The notes: generated by a model from the letters alone, not told the origin. DNA of 63,972 nucleotides from a bacterium (GCA_021825865.1 JAKAFU010000005.1:1-63972), one strand, 5' to 3'; positions 33,895 through 42,797 are shown, counted from the stretch's first letter. Program-made: numbers and translations.

Positions 33895-35271
33895 TCACAG
33901 AGTATCTTCTATATTTTCTACATCTTCCGCTTTCTCTTCCGCCGCCTTGCTGAGTATATCAAGTTCGCTTGACGAATATAGACTCATCTCAGTCTTGCCG
34001 CCGGCGTGAAGTATCTGCAGATATTGAAATATGGTAACAAAGAATAATCCGCCTATCATGTTGCCTAAAATAGTCAACGGAACAAATTCTGCCAACCATG
34101 GAATATATGACATCCCCGAACCTGAATTTATTGATATTAATATTTCGGAAGAAGCAACGACTATATGGCTGAAAGACCCTATATAAATCATAAAACCTAC
34201 CGTCCAGATTATAATTATTCTCGCCAATGTTCCGCTGGAAGCAATTAAAAGCCATGTCATAAGCGTTATGAGCCATCCTGCAAATATACCGCTCAGAACC
34301 ATAATGTAAGGGGAACGGGACATATAGCTGTGGGCTACGGTATGAATGTGGTCAATAACAAAAACCGGCAGAAGCAGTCCTAAAGAGCTGGCGATAACTA
34401 TGGCAAAAAGAAAAATGCCTCCCATATTGCCGGCTAAGGTTAATCCCCATAGTTTAAACAGCTTATTAATTTTAGTTTTCTTAGCTAAAACGGTAGTTAC
34501 CGGAAGTAAAAAGTTTTCCGTAAAAAGTTCGCTTTTGCCTATCAGCAGAAACATAAAACCTATCGGAAAAAACAGGGCGCCGAATATTTTAGACGTGGGT
34601 CCTCCTACCAGCGGTTCAGTGGCTCCTGCAACGTAAGAAGAAGCTATAATACCAAAAGTTACGTTCATTCCGGCTATTAAACCGGACATAAACATTTCGA
34701 GCCAGCTTCTGTTAAGTCTTAGCAGTCCTACTTCGGCGGCGGCTTTAAATATTTCCGACGGTTCTTTGCCGCCGGGTCTTTCAACCCTGCTGATAGCGCC
34801 TATTCTGTTTTTTGTTTTTTCTAAAATCTCGTTTATTTTTTTAGAAAGATATAACGAGTGATGGATTTCATCGGCAAGATTGTTTTCTATTAATGTTTTA
34901 ACCCCTGCATCTTCGATGATTTCTAAAGCGGCGGTATAATCGTTGATAGCAATTTCTTCAAGTTTTAAATCAATCCTCAGCATATCTAAAGGGGCTGAAA
35001 CCTGATGTGAAGCATCTGTTATCCCCTTTTGAATATCGCGAACTTCGCTCACGGAACGCGGTATTCCCCCAAGCTCGGTTATTTTGTCCCTTACATTTAT
35101 TATATGACCGCTTTCGCTTGAAGCAAAAGATTTTAAAGTCTGAATAAGCGACGGGTCGTCAAGGTTTTTTGACTGCTGGAAATATAAATCTCTTCCGGCG
35201 ATTTCAGCATTTAAGAATTTTTGCAGAAGTTCTATTATCTGGTCTTTATTAAGGATATTTTTGTGTTCCAT
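33895..35271 (-). CDS. Ferritin-like domain fused to a formate/nitrite transporter (FNT) channel
   Basis: 458 aa. Residues 1-150 form a four-helix ferritin-like domain with a complete di-iron set: E23, E53xxH56, E104/E105, E134xxH137. Residues ~175-440 form an FNT channel with six hydrophobic segments. Conserved features include the MSGLIAGMNVTFG start, the GKSELFTENFLLP re-entrant region and the central-pore histidine in FIYIGSFSH-type context (YIGSFSHIVVAS). FNT proteins move formate, nitrite or hydrosulfide. The fusion suggests coupling of a di-iron redox or iron site to anion transport. It is upstream of the sHdr operon on the same strand. The start has no clear ribosome binding site. Confidence 0.9.
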   Translation of the reverse strand: MEHKNILNKDQIIELLQKFLNAEIAGRDLYFQQSKNLDDPSLIQTLKSFASSESGHIINVRDKITELGGIPRSVSEVRDIQKGITDASHQVSAPLDMLRIDLKLEEIAINDYTAALEIIEDAGVKTLIENNLADEIHHSLYLSKKINEILEKTKNRIGAISRVERPGGKEPSEIFKAAAEVGLLRLNRSWLEMFMSGLIAGMNVTFGIIASSYVAGATEPLVGGPTSKIFGALFFPIGFMFLLIGKSELFTENFLLPVTTVLAKKTKINKLFKLWGLTLAGNMGGIFLFAIVIASSLGLLLPVFVIDHIHTVAHSYMSRSPYIMVLSGIFAGWLITLMTWLLIASSGTLARIIIIWTVGFMIYIGSFSHIVVASSEILISINSGSGMSYIPWLAEFVPLTILGNMIGGLFFVTIFQYLQILHAGGKTEMSLYSSSELDILSKAAEEKAEDVENIEDTL

Positions 35272-35380
35272 AAAGTTATTAGATGTTTGTTTTAAGCGTG
35301 CGCGTGCGTGCTTTAATTATATTGTATTGATTTATTAATTTTAAATAACAAATTATAAAATTATTATTTAATCGTATATA

Positions 35381-35546
35381 ATAATGATTACAAGTACACG
35401 TAGATTACTGATATTATATCATACATTTTATACTTTTCAAGTAAACAAAAGTTGAACATCTGAAATAATGATTACATGCACGCTATATAATTAATACTGT
35501 ATCATACATTTTATACTTTTAAGTGAGCACAAGTTAAACATCTGAA
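35381..35546. repeat. Imperfect ~83-bp tandem duplication
   Basis: Copy A 35381-35464 and copy B 35465-35546 abut. Both start ATAATGATTACA and contain ATCATACATTTTATACTTTT and end in GAACATCTGAA or AAACATCTGAA. Confidence 0.88.
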
Positions 35547-35561
35547 TTCAATATATAACAA

Positions 35562-35590
35562 TTGACTTTTAAGTCATTTTAGTGTATCAT
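35562..35590 (+). promoter_or_regulatory. Candidate sigma-70 promoter of the MFS gene
   Basis: TTGACT (35562-35567), 17-base spacer, TATCAT (35585-35590): 5/6 and 5/6 matches with ideal spacing, pointing to the MFS gene 210 bases downstream. The 9-bp repeat array would then lie in the leader. Confidence 0.5.
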
Positions 35591-35603
35591 CGCTAATAAC
35601 TTT

Positions 35604-35675
35604 ATTGTCATTATTGTCATTATTGTCATTATTGTCATTATTGTCATTATTGTCATTATTGTCATTATTGTCATT
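35604..35675 (+). repeat. Eight exact copies of the 9-mer ATTGTCATT
   Basis: 72 bases of perfect 9-bp tandem repeat upstream of the MFS gene. Every copy contains TTGTCA, a 5/6 match to a -35 box. The seventh (35659-35664) is 18 bases from a TATACT (35683-35688), a 5/6 -10 box, so the array end may itself be a promoter. Copy number should be prone to slippage. Confidence 0.95.
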
Positions 35676-35799
35676 TGAATAATATACTATTAAAAAAATA
35701 TTTATTATTTAGTTCTATTTAGCTAATTATGCACCTATATATTGACAAGCAGTTAATTATACAGCTGTCTATTTATCAACATTAAAAATTTCATAAACA

Positions 35800-37170
35800 A
35801 TGAATGGTAAAAAAATTACTATAGCAAGCGATTCTGATAAAGCCACAAAATCTTTACTTATAGCTATACTTTCTACTATAGCTTTAGCAGATTTCGGACT
35901 CGGGTTAAACACGGTAGTTTTGCCTTTATACGCTAAAAGCCTCGGCGCAAGTATAGTTACTATAGGTTTAATAATCGCCTCTTTCGGATTAGCACGCATT
36001 TTGATTAATATACCGGTCAGTATATTAAGTAAAAAATTTAAAATGCAGTTTATGCATGTCGGCATGTTTATGATTTTACTTGGAGCTGTCGGGTACTATT
36101 TTTCCACTTTTTACGGTGAATTGTTTATATTCAGATTTTTTGAGGGATTCGGGTCTGGAATTATTAATACGTCTTCTATGATAATGCTTACTAAACATCT
36201 CTATAAAGATGAAAAAAGAGCTAAAGTATTAAGCAAATATATGATAGCAAGACGGCTTTCTATGGGATTAGCGCCTTTCATCGGCGCAGCCGTGGCTTTC
36301 AAATTTCATTTCAAAAGCGCCTTTCTGCTATACGCAATATTAATGCTTATAGGCTTTTCAATTTCATTGTACAATAGAAAATTATTGAAAAAGTTTTACA
36401 ACGGCGAAAAAGAAGAAAGTAAAGAAAAAGAGACTGCGCAGGCGACAGTGATAGAAAAAGCCGGAAAAGAAGAAAAAAATGCAGCCGGAGTTAATAAAGC
36501 AAATAAAATGAATGGGGCTGATGCAATAAATGAAGTCAATAAAATTAGCGACGCTGCCACGATAAATCTAATCAATAAAAATAAATTAGATAAGAAAAGA
36601 AAATATATAAATTTAATAACAAATATAAGTTTTATGCTTTTATGTCTTTTAACCTTTTCTTTTTTCTTCTCAAGAATCGGCTCCAGAAGAGAACTTGTGC
36701 CGTTGGTCGGCGTGGGCATAATACATATAAATCAGGCTTACATCGGACTTCTTGTATCAATATCTGCATTAATAGGCGTGGCGCTGACATATTACTCGGA
36801 CAGGGTTATTAATAAATTAGGTATAAAAAGGTCAATAGTAATATCTTTTGCTATTTCTGCCTCGGGCATACTCTGGTTTATAATATTTAATAATTTAGAC
36901 GGGTTTATCGCCTCAATTCTGCTATTAAGCGCCGGAGGCGGATTTTCCGGACCGGCCAGAAATTTGTATCTTATGGATAGCGTTGATAAAATACATTATG
37001 AGGAAGCAATAGGAATTTACAGGACGTTGAGCGATTTAGGATTTGTTTTAGGACCTGCTGCCATCGGCTTTGTTTTCAGCTATTATAATTATCTTTCCGC
37101 CTATTCTGTTGTTGCGGCGATGATAATTACTGCAGCAATTTTATTTGGAGCTTTTGCAAAAAAATACTAG
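35800..37170 (+). CDS. Major facilitator superfamily transporter
   Basis: 456-aa 12-helix MFS protein. The first six helices span ~18-205 (DFGLGLNTVVLPLYAKSLGA, then FRFFEGFGSGIINTSSM as the motif-C-like region). A hydrophilic central loop of ~70 residues rich in Lys/Glu/Asn/Ala (~205-270) is longer than usual. Six more helices follow. The pattern of YSDRVINKLGIKRSI in the second half matches the MFS loop 8-9 motif. Substrate cannot be inferred; general drug/metabolite efflux is possible. Monocistronic, plus strand. Confidence 0.87.
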   Translation: MNGKKITIASDSDKATKSLLIAILSTIALADFGLGLNTVVLPLYAKSLGASIVTIGLIIASFGLARILINIPVSILSKKFKMQFMHVGMFMILLGAVGYYFSTFYGELFIFRFFEGFGSGIINTSSMIMLTKHLYKDEKRAKVLSKYMIARRLSMGLAPFIGAAVAFKFHFKSAFLLYAILMLIGFSISLYNRKLLKKFYNGEKEESKEKETAQATVIEKAGKEEKNAAGVNKANKMNGADAINEVNKISDAATINLINKNKLDKKRKYINLITNISFMLLCLLTFSFFFSRIGSRRELVPLVGVGIIHINQAYIGLLVSISALIGVALTYYSDRVINKLGIKRSIVISFAISASGILWFIIFNNLDGFIASILLLSAGGGFSGPARNLYLMDSVDKIHYEEAIGIYRTLSDLGFVLGPAAIGFVFSYYNYLSAYSVVAAMIITAAILFGAFAKKY

Positions 37171-37365
37171 CCCGACTTACTTCACCGCTAATAACGGAAC
37201 ACGCTGATTTTATTATTTTTACGGAGCAAACAAATTTTTATTGGGGGGGGTATAAAATAAAATATAATAATATCAAAAGAGATTATAAAATAAAATATAA
37301 AAAATAAAAATATCAAAAGGCTATAATTTTAAATAAATAAAACCGGCGGGGTGAAGTTTGTGCGG

Positions 37366-38082
37366 TTAATAAAATGCGATGAACCTCCCTGCAATAAATC
37401 CTATTGCAGCTGCAATGCCGCCTATTATAACAACCTCCAGCGCACTTTTGAACGGCTTTGTTTTTGTTATTTTAGATTTTGCAAGTCCGGTAAATATAAG
37501 TACGAAAATTGAGAATAATATAGAAATAATTACGGCAATGGACGAGTTTTTAATAAAAAAATAAGGCAGCAGGGGCGGTATTCCGCCGGCTAAAAAAGAA
37601 ACTCCGGTATATAAAGCCAGTTTTATAGGATTTTCATGATAATCGCTTCCTATTCCCAGTTCATCCGATACCATAAAACTTAGCAGCAGCCGCCTGTCAG
37701 ACATAAGTCTTTTTACGATAGGTTTAATTTCTTCAACCGTGAAGCCTTTATCCTGATATATTTCATATATTTCTTCTTCTTCATGCGCCGGGTCTTCTTT
37801 TATTTCCCTTCTTTCCCTGTTGATTTCTTTCATATAAAATTCATTCTGAGATTTAGTCGCGAGATACGCGCCGAAAAACATGGATATAGTGCCGGCTACA
37901 ACCTCTGCCATACCTGACATAAGAACTATTCTGGTATTTACAAGTGCGCCGGTGACGCCGGCTACAAAACCGATTGTAGTAACTAATCCGTCGTTGATGC
38001 CGAAAACAAACTCTCTGACAAGTCTGCCCTCAGGGGTATGCCAATCTTCATTATGAAATTTTTTAAGCGGGTCTGTAGCCAT
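37366..38082 (-). CDS. VIT1/CCC1 family iron/manganese transporter
   Basis: 238-aa membrane protein of the CCC1/VIT1 family. The signature EFVFGINDGLVTTIGFVAGV is in the first helix. A cytosolic Glu/Lys/Arg-rich segment with metal-binding glutamates (~80-135, EEEEIYEIYQDKGFTVEEI) follows helix 2. Then come three C-terminal helices with FLAGGIPPLLPYF. Members export Fe2+/Mn2+ from the cytoplasm or load vesicles. It is near the ferritin-FNT fusion and rubrerythrin, consistent with a metal and oxidative-stress neighbourhood. Confidence 0.93.
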   Translation of the reverse strand: MATDPLKKFHNEDWHTPEGRLVREFVFGINDGLVTTIGFVAGVTGALVNTRIVLMSGMAEVVAGTISMFFGAYLATKSQNEFYMKEINRERREIKEDPAHEEEEIYEIYQDKGFTVEEIKPIVKRLMSDRRLLLSFMVSDELGIGSDYHENPIKLALYTGVSFLAGGIPPLLPYFFIKNSSIAVIISILFSIFVLIFTGLAKSKITKTKPFKSALEVVIIGGIAAAIGFIAGRFIAFY

Positions 38083-38390
38083 TGCAGGATTTTATTTATA
38101 TTGTATATTTCTTTAACTATTTTATTTTTATTAAAGATTTGTTCGACTGTCTGTTTACTGTTTTATTATTATTTAACTATTAACTGTATTATTTGAACTA
38201 TTGAGCCTGTCTATTTATTTCTATATATCTATTTTAACTGTTTATTCAACGATTTATTTATTTGACTTTTGGCTGTTTTATCTATGTATGCTATTTGCAT
38301 ACATATTTATTTAACTATTTGTTTGGCTATTAACTGCTTTATTTAAACTATTTATCCTATTTATCTGTCTATTTTAACTGTTCATTTAAT
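38083..38390. other. AT-rich spacer between usp and the VIT1-family gene
   Basis: Low-complexity TTTAACTATT-type sequence with degenerate repeats. A 9-bp perfect stem (TATGTATGC / GCATACATA, 38283-38305, 5-base loop) lies 86 bases downstream of the usp stop but has no U-run, so I do not call it a terminator. Confidence 0.6.
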
Positions 38391-39314
38391 TTATTTAACT
38401 ACAAGGATTGAACATGGCAAAGCCCCGATAAGTCTTTGAGCCGTGCTTCCGAGAAATATTTCTTTAAATTTCTCTTTAGCCTCGCCTTTATATCCTATAA
38501 CGAGCAGCTTTTTGTCGGTCTGCTCTATAAAATCGGTTATTTCTTTGCACGGCGTCCCTTTCCTGACGGCGATATTAAGATTATTTTTTTCTTTAGAATA
38601 TCTGTAGCGCAAATCCTCTATTATACTTTCAAATTTTTCGGCAATATCGTGCTCAAATGATTCAAGCGCGTTTTTATCTAAATTTCTGATGTATTTTTCG
38701 TCTATAACTGTAAATAACGTCATAGTTTTAATGATATCGGACGGTATTTTGTCTAAAACTCTAATCGCCTTAAGGGATGATTCTGAAAAATCGGTCGCAA
38801 AAACCACATCGGTAAACGTGTTTTTGCAGTCCAGATTATCTTTTTCATCATTTTTTATAAGACTGGACGAATGCATTAATGTTCGCTTGGTTATTAATAC
38901 CGGCTTATTTGATTTAGCTATTATATCGTAAAGCGGCGAATCATAAAATGAAAAAAAAGAATTTACCCTGCCGGCGGTTTTTTTATCAAGAACTATCAAG
39001 TCTATATCTTCTCTATCCGCTTCTTTAACTATTTCATCGGCAATATCACCGACTTTTATAACATAGCTTACGCCAAAACCGTACTTTTCTAAATTTTTTT
39101 TGATATCTTCAAGCCTGATTTCCGATGTTTTTCTTATTTTTTCTTCGTCTTCTTTGTCGTAGCGTGAATAAAGACTATGCTGAAGTTTCTTTATATCAAT
39201 AACATGAATTAAAACAATTTCTTTAAGTCCAATTTTTGCAAGATTAGCGAAACACTCAAGATTCTCAAAAAAAAATTCGCCGAAATTAATTGCGTAAAGC
39301 GCTGTATTTAACAT
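38391..39314 (-). CDS. Tandem universal stress protein (two UspA domains)
   Basis: 307 aa with two Usp domains. The first (residues 1-~135, LYAINFGEFFFENLECFA) keeps DLIVLDKK and PVLITKR strands but is degenerate at the ATP loop. The second (~155-307, VVFATDFSESSLKAI) has LLVIGYKGEA, the GSTAQRLI phosphate-binding loop and the terminal PCSILVVK. ATP binding is likely in the second domain only. Such proteins respond to starvation and oxidative stress. Single gene between the VIT1-family gene and the pseudopilins. Confidence 0.9.
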   Translation of the reverse strand: MLNTALYAINFGEFFFENLECFANLAKIGLKEIVLIHVIDIKKLQHSLYSRYDKEDEEKIRKTSEIRLEDIKKNLEKYGFGVSYVIKVGDIADEIVKEADREDIDLIVLDKKTAGRVNSFFSFYDSPLYDIIAKSNKPVLITKRTLMHSSSLIKNDEKDNLDCKNTFTDVVFATDFSESSLKAIRVLDKIPSDIIKTMTLFTVIDEKYIRNLDKNALESFEHDIAEKFESIIEDLRYRYSKEKNNLNIAVRKGTPCKEITDFIEQTDKKLLVIGYKGEAKEKFKEIFLGSTAQRLIGALPCSILVVK

Positions 39315-39523
39315 ATTGTTGGATTAATATTTTTAAACGGCCGCATTATATTAATATTGTTATTAATCGGCAATATACCGCCACGATTATTATAATATTT
39401 TTCAAGCAAAAATTACAACCCGAAAATTATAAATATGAATAATACCATTTGCTTTTGTGATATTTATTCCAGCCTTAAGCGGCGTGAGCCTCATGTTTCA
39501 AAATCTAAACAGGCACATGCGCG

Positions 39524-40216
39524 TTAATTATTGTTATTAGCAACTTCATTTTCTGCAAAAATAATAGCAGTATAGCGTTCACCGGTACCGCTATCATTGC
39601 CTGTATTGCAGTCAGTACCGACTTCCGCGCTGACTGACCTGACCGTGCCGCCTGCAAATCCGTTGGATGTAATTATCCAATAATAACTGCATGATTTTGG
39701 TTTTTCGGATGAACTAGGCGGCGTATATTGTGTAACAGCAGCGCAAAATGCAGGGGTGTAATTATCAACGCCGATACCGGAATTATTACCGCCAGTGCCG
39801 GCGCGAGAGGTATTCGAGCCGCCTGAATAAAGATTATAGCTATAAATATAATAATAGGAAGATTGTTGGGTTGAAATTGAACTTGAAACACCGTAAGGCG
39901 GAACGACATTATCCGGACAGTTTAGACCGGCAGGTGCCGGCGGCATAGAAAAACCGCTAGGAGGATTAGACAGCAAATCTCCACCGTACCCATACGTGGC
40001 GGTATATGCGGTATATGCTGCAATTTCTATACCTGATTTAGCGGCATATTTTGCGGCGGCGCTTGTTAGGTCTTGTCTTGAATTTATGCTGCTTGAAGCC
40101 GTGAGATACGCAAAGACTGAACCTGCCAGTCCCATTAAAATAATTATAATAATGGCAAATATTATCGATATTCCGCTATTTGATTTTATAACCCTGTTTT
40201 TGATATATTTTATCAT
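39524..40216 (-). CDS. PilX/MshP-like minor pilus protein
   Basis: 230 aa with a type IV prepilin-like N-terminus: short basic leader (MIKYIKNRVIKSNSG), then a hydrophobic helix ISIIFAIIIIILMGLAGSVF. There is no glutamate at mature position 5, as in GspK/PilX-like tip proteins. The remainder is Ser/Tyr/Gly/Pro-rich with several cysteines (GLNCPDN, PAFCAAV, KPKSCSYYW, GTDCNTG). It is the last gene of a five-gene minor-pilin operon. It resembles MshP of MSHA pili in position and design. Confidence 0.78.
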   Translation of the reverse strand: MIKYIKNRVIKSNSGISIIFAIIIIILMGLAGSVFAYLTASSSINSRQDLTSAAAKYAAKSGIEIAAYTAYTATYGYGGDLLSNPPSGFSMPPAPAGLNCPDNVVPPYGVSSSISTQQSSYYYIYSYNLYSGGSNTSRAGTGGNNSGIGVDNYTPAFCAAVTQYTPPSSSEKPKSCSYYWIITSNGFAGGTVRSVSAEVGTDCNTGNDSGTGERYTAIIFAENEVANNNN

Positions 40217-40294
40217 AATATTTTTTAGATTTTTTCCTGCAAATTTATATTAGTTTAAAACAAAGTCTTTTTTTATTGATTATTATCAATATGG

Positions 40295-41023
40295 TTATTG
40301 AAAATTAATACTGCCGATATTATTCGCAACCGGATAGTCGGCAGTAGTTCCATTGCTTGCAGTCACCTGTTTATATAATGCATCATTATTTATACAAAAA
40401 ACTATTAATTCTTCATTGCTTCCGCCTGTGATAGCAATCGGCGGCATATATTTATAAAACGCAATCTCGCTTGGTTCGCAGGGACTTGATTCACCCGGCA
40501 AACAAGCTGTACACGGCGGCTGCAAAGAATTTGCGGACGGCACAGGTACAGAACCGTCGGCGCACGCAAGAATAACAGGTCCGCTGTCGTCAGTGCTATG
40601 TACGGCAGAACTTATATCGTTGAGGCTCTTTGAAGTCAAAGGGCACGCTGCTCCGGCTGGTACCGACAAGACAGGCGGATTGACAGCGGGCGGCATAGCC
40701 GCTTCTTCAGCAGTTTTTCTTATTACGGAACTTGCATAACTGAGAGAATTACTCATATGAAGCGAATTTTGATTATACATATAATTATTTATTCCAAACA
40801 TTATTACCTGATATAATCCGACAGCCATTATACCTGTCAGCAAGATAGTCATAACCAATTCTATAAGCGTAAATGCGCTATTGTTAATGTGCATACCGTT
40901 TCTGAACATGTTATCTTTTTTTGTCTCTTCATTATGTTTTTTATAAAAGGCTTCAGATATTTTCAGTGTTTTTTGAGCTTTTTTATGTCCGAATTGCTCT
41001 AAAATTGTTTTCTTTAAATTCAT
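40295..41023 (-). CDS. MshO/PilW-like prepilin with Ala at -1
   Basis: 242 aa. Prepilin signature NNSAFTLIELVMTILLTGIM: Phe+1 and Glu+5 are present but the peptidase site has Ala, not Gly, at -1. If the ATG at 41023 is used, the leader is 52 residues long. A second Met (residue 38, MFRNGMHINNSAFTLIE) would give a more usual 15-residue leader. The extracellular part contains pairs of cysteines (ACPLTSK, LACADG, PPCTACLPGESSPCEPS). The 5' end including the first ATG is part of a 113-bp tandem duplication. Confidence 0.8.
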   Translation of the reverse strand: MNLKKTILEQFGHKKAQKTLKISEAFYKKHNEETKKDNMFRNGMHINNSAFTLIELVMTILLTGIMAVGLYQVIMFGINNYMYNQNSLHMSNSLSYASSVIRKTAEEAAMPPAVNPPVLSVPAGAACPLTSKSLNDISSAVHSTDDSGPVILACADGSVPVPSANSLQPPCTACLPGESSPCEPSEIAFYKYMPPIAITGGSNEELIVFCINNDALYKQVTASNGTTADYPVANNIGSINFQ

Positions 41024-41241
41024 AGTTTAAAATTCCTTCTTATCAACATTCTCTGCAATCTTAATCACTTAAATATTATAATTAATATCATATAATTAAA
41101 GCTTTCCTATATTTTTTATAAATAATGTAAATTCATGATTTAAAATTCATTCTCGTCAACATTCTTTATAATTTTAATAGCTTAAATATTATAATTAATA
41201 TCATATAATTAAAGCTTTCCTATATTTTTTATAAATAATAT
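41016..41241. repeat. 113-bp tandem duplication carrying a pilin start codon
   Basis: Copy A 41016-41128 and copy B 41129-41241. They are identical over TTAAATATTATAATTAATAT and the following ~50 bases and have scattered changes elsewhere. Copy A contains the ATG of the 242-aa prepilin (41023-41021). Copy B keeps the matching ATG (41136-41134) followed by a few codons and a stop (MNLHYL). Confidence 0.93.
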
Positions 41242-41245
41242 AAAT

Positions 41246-41557
41246 TTATTGAGGATTGCCTACAATAGCAGAAAATCCGCTAGTAACGCTTCTCTGATTA
41301 CCGCTATTCTTATCGTCCGGGTTAACAGCAGTTATCGTAAACTGTGCCGAGCATGATGTTGATATTGTAACGTTAGCCGCCGTCTTGGTCTGGGTGCATA
41401 TATTTGCAGAATTACTATTAGGAACCGCCGGCGCAGTCGGCGGTTGGGGCGGCTGCTTAGTACAACCCGCAAGACTCACAGATATAACAAAAATTATACC
41501 TGCTGCCAATAATAATATTGTTTTTCTTTTTATTAACATTTTGGCATTTTCCTCCAA
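41246..41557 (-). CDS. Small proline-rich lipoprotein
   Basis: 103 aa with a lipoprotein signal: Lys-rich start, hydrophobic segment (~14-30) and lipobox SLAGC (Cys32). The mature part begins with Pro/Ala/Asn-rich TKQPPQPPTAPAVPNSNSAN. It then has two cysteines (ICTQ, TSCSAQF) in a Thr/Ser-rich short domain. It lies between two prepilin genes on the same strand and presumably serves the same pilus or surface machine. ATG at M7 (MLIKRKTI) is an alternative start. I do not recognise the family. Confidence 0.72.
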   Translation of the reverse strand: MEENAKMLIKRKTILLLAAGIIFVISVSLAGCTKQPPQPPTAPAVPNSNSANICTQTKTAANVTISTSCSAQFTITAVNPDDKNSGNQRSVTSGFSAIVGNPQ

Positions 41558-41578
41558 TGATTTAAATGTCTGAGTACA

Positions 41579-42244
41579 TTAACTGCCGGCATTATAATTC
41601 GTGAAAATCATTGTAAACGTAACACCGGGATAATTAGCATCTGCGGGCGGATTAAAAGAAGAGGTGCAATTGCCGCCGTCAACGCTATTATTAAACCATT
41701 CTGTTTTTACAACGGCCAAAATATAATCGGTAGCGGTTTGAGGCGGAACGGGCGAAGAATCCGGAGGCGGATTTATGATAATATTGCCTGAATTAGAGCC
41801 TGAACTCGGGTCGTGTAAAGCGATATACTGCGTCGGATACTCGTTTGCGGCGCTCGGATAAAAAGTAGAACGAAAACATTCATTGTTAATTTGCTGTACC
41901 TGAGGCGAAATAATATAGCTGTATATTGTTGCGCCGTTACTCCATATACTGCTGATACCGCCCTGCGGTGACGCCGCATTAAAATTGTAGCATACGCCGT
42001 TTGTGTTGCCTGCGGTGTTTATGACGCTGCCGCCTTCACTGCAGTAATTTAAATCAGCCATATACTGTTTAGCTAAATTTGCTGCGGTAATTTCATTAGC
42101 AATTCGTGCGCTTGCTGCAGAGCCTGCTATAAAACTCTCCATTACGGCAGTTAAAGATATGCCGAGTATTATAATAGTAATTACTATTTCAAGCAGACTA
42201 AAGCCTTTTCTATTTTTAAGAATATCTAAATTCATAATTAACAT
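41579..42244 (-). CDS. MshD/PilV-like prepilin
   Basis: 221 aa. Canonical prepilin peptidase site KNRKG/FSLLEIVITIIILGIS with Gly-1, Phe+1 and Glu+5, and a 14-residue leader. A long N-terminal helix (~15-55) is followed by a Ser/Asn/Gly-rich head with cysteines at LNYCSEG, GVCYNFN, ECFRSTF and GNCTSSF. It is in an operon with other pseudopilins, the order resembling mshD-O-P. It is probably a minor pilin priming assembly or shaping the pilus tip. Confidence 0.85.
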   Translation of the reverse strand: MLIMNLDILKNRKGFSLLEIVITIIILGISLTAVMESFIAGSAASARIANEITAANLAKQYMADLNYCSEGGSVINTAGNTNGVCYNFNAASPQGGISSIWSNGATIYSYIISPQVQQINNECFRSTFYPSAANEYPTQYIALHDPSSGSNSGNIIINPPPDSSPVPPQTATDYILAVVKTEWFNNSVDGGNCTSSFNPPADANYPGVTFTMIFTNYNAGS

Positions 42245-42262
42245 TAACTACCCCATAAACTA

Positions 42263-42787
42263 CTAATAATCGCCGTCCGGAGACATTGAAGGCATTACCG
42301 CTTCCTGCAAAATATCATTATCCTGATAAATATACTGCATAATGTAGATAACCTTGCCTACATCTCTGCCGTATTGAAGTTTTTCATATTTATCAGGAAC
42401 ATATCTGAGCGTTCTGAATAATATCGGATATCCGTACAAATTTTTTTGAATCAGCTGGCTTAACGGTATAACCGTAGAATTATTAGAAACGGCAAATTCC
42501 AGCCAGCACACGCCGCCTGTATTAAATACCGCTTCATATTTTACTTTATTAAAAATATATTCATACGCTTTAATTCCTGAATTTTTATAATTATATTGTT
42601 CAAGTTCATTCTGATAAAAATACAGTGTGCTCAGCGGAATTCTTTTCATACGGTATCTTTTTTGCATCTGTTTGTAAGTATTTCCTACTGCGGCATAAGC
42701 ATTGCTGCCGTTAAAACCGATGAAAAATGCGGCGTCGGCAGATACGGCTAAAATAATAAACATAAAAATCGATAATTTTTTTTTCAT
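42263..42787 (-). CDS. Secreted hypothetical protein of the minor-pilin operon
   Basis: 174 aa. N-terminal signal peptide (KKKLSIFMFIILAVSADAA, probable cleavage near AYA at ~31-33). The mature protein is rich in Tyr (YKQMQKRYRMKRIPLSTLYF), with one Cys (GVCWLEF). The family is not recognised. It is the first gene of the five-gene pseudopilin group and is preceded by a structured leader (42798-42843). An exported pilus accessory role is inferred from position. Confidence 0.75.
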   Translation of the reverse strand: MKKKLSIFMFIILAVSADAAFFIGFNGSNAYAAVGNTYKQMQKRYRMKRIPLSTLYFYQNELEQYNYKNSGIKAYEYIFNKVKYEAVFNTGGVCWLEFAVSNNSTVIPLSQLIQKNLYGYPILFRTLRYVPDKYEKLQYGRDVGKVIYIMQYIYQDNDILQEAVMPSMSPDGDY

Positions 42788-42797
42788 GAAAAATTTT

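Larger units (their letters stand above)
35272..35799. other. Repeat-rich divergent intergenic region
   Basis: 528 bases between the ferritin-FNT gene (minus) and an MFS gene (plus). It contains a GCGTGCGCGTGCGTGC alternating tract (about 35296-35311), an imperfect tandem duplication, a strong-looking promoter and an eight-copy 9-bp repeat, each listed separately. No coding frame is seen. Confidence 0.8.

Noticed and set aside
38283-38305. Intrinsic terminator after the usp gene
   Set aside because: A good 9-bp stem, but AT-rich and not followed by a U-run on either strand.
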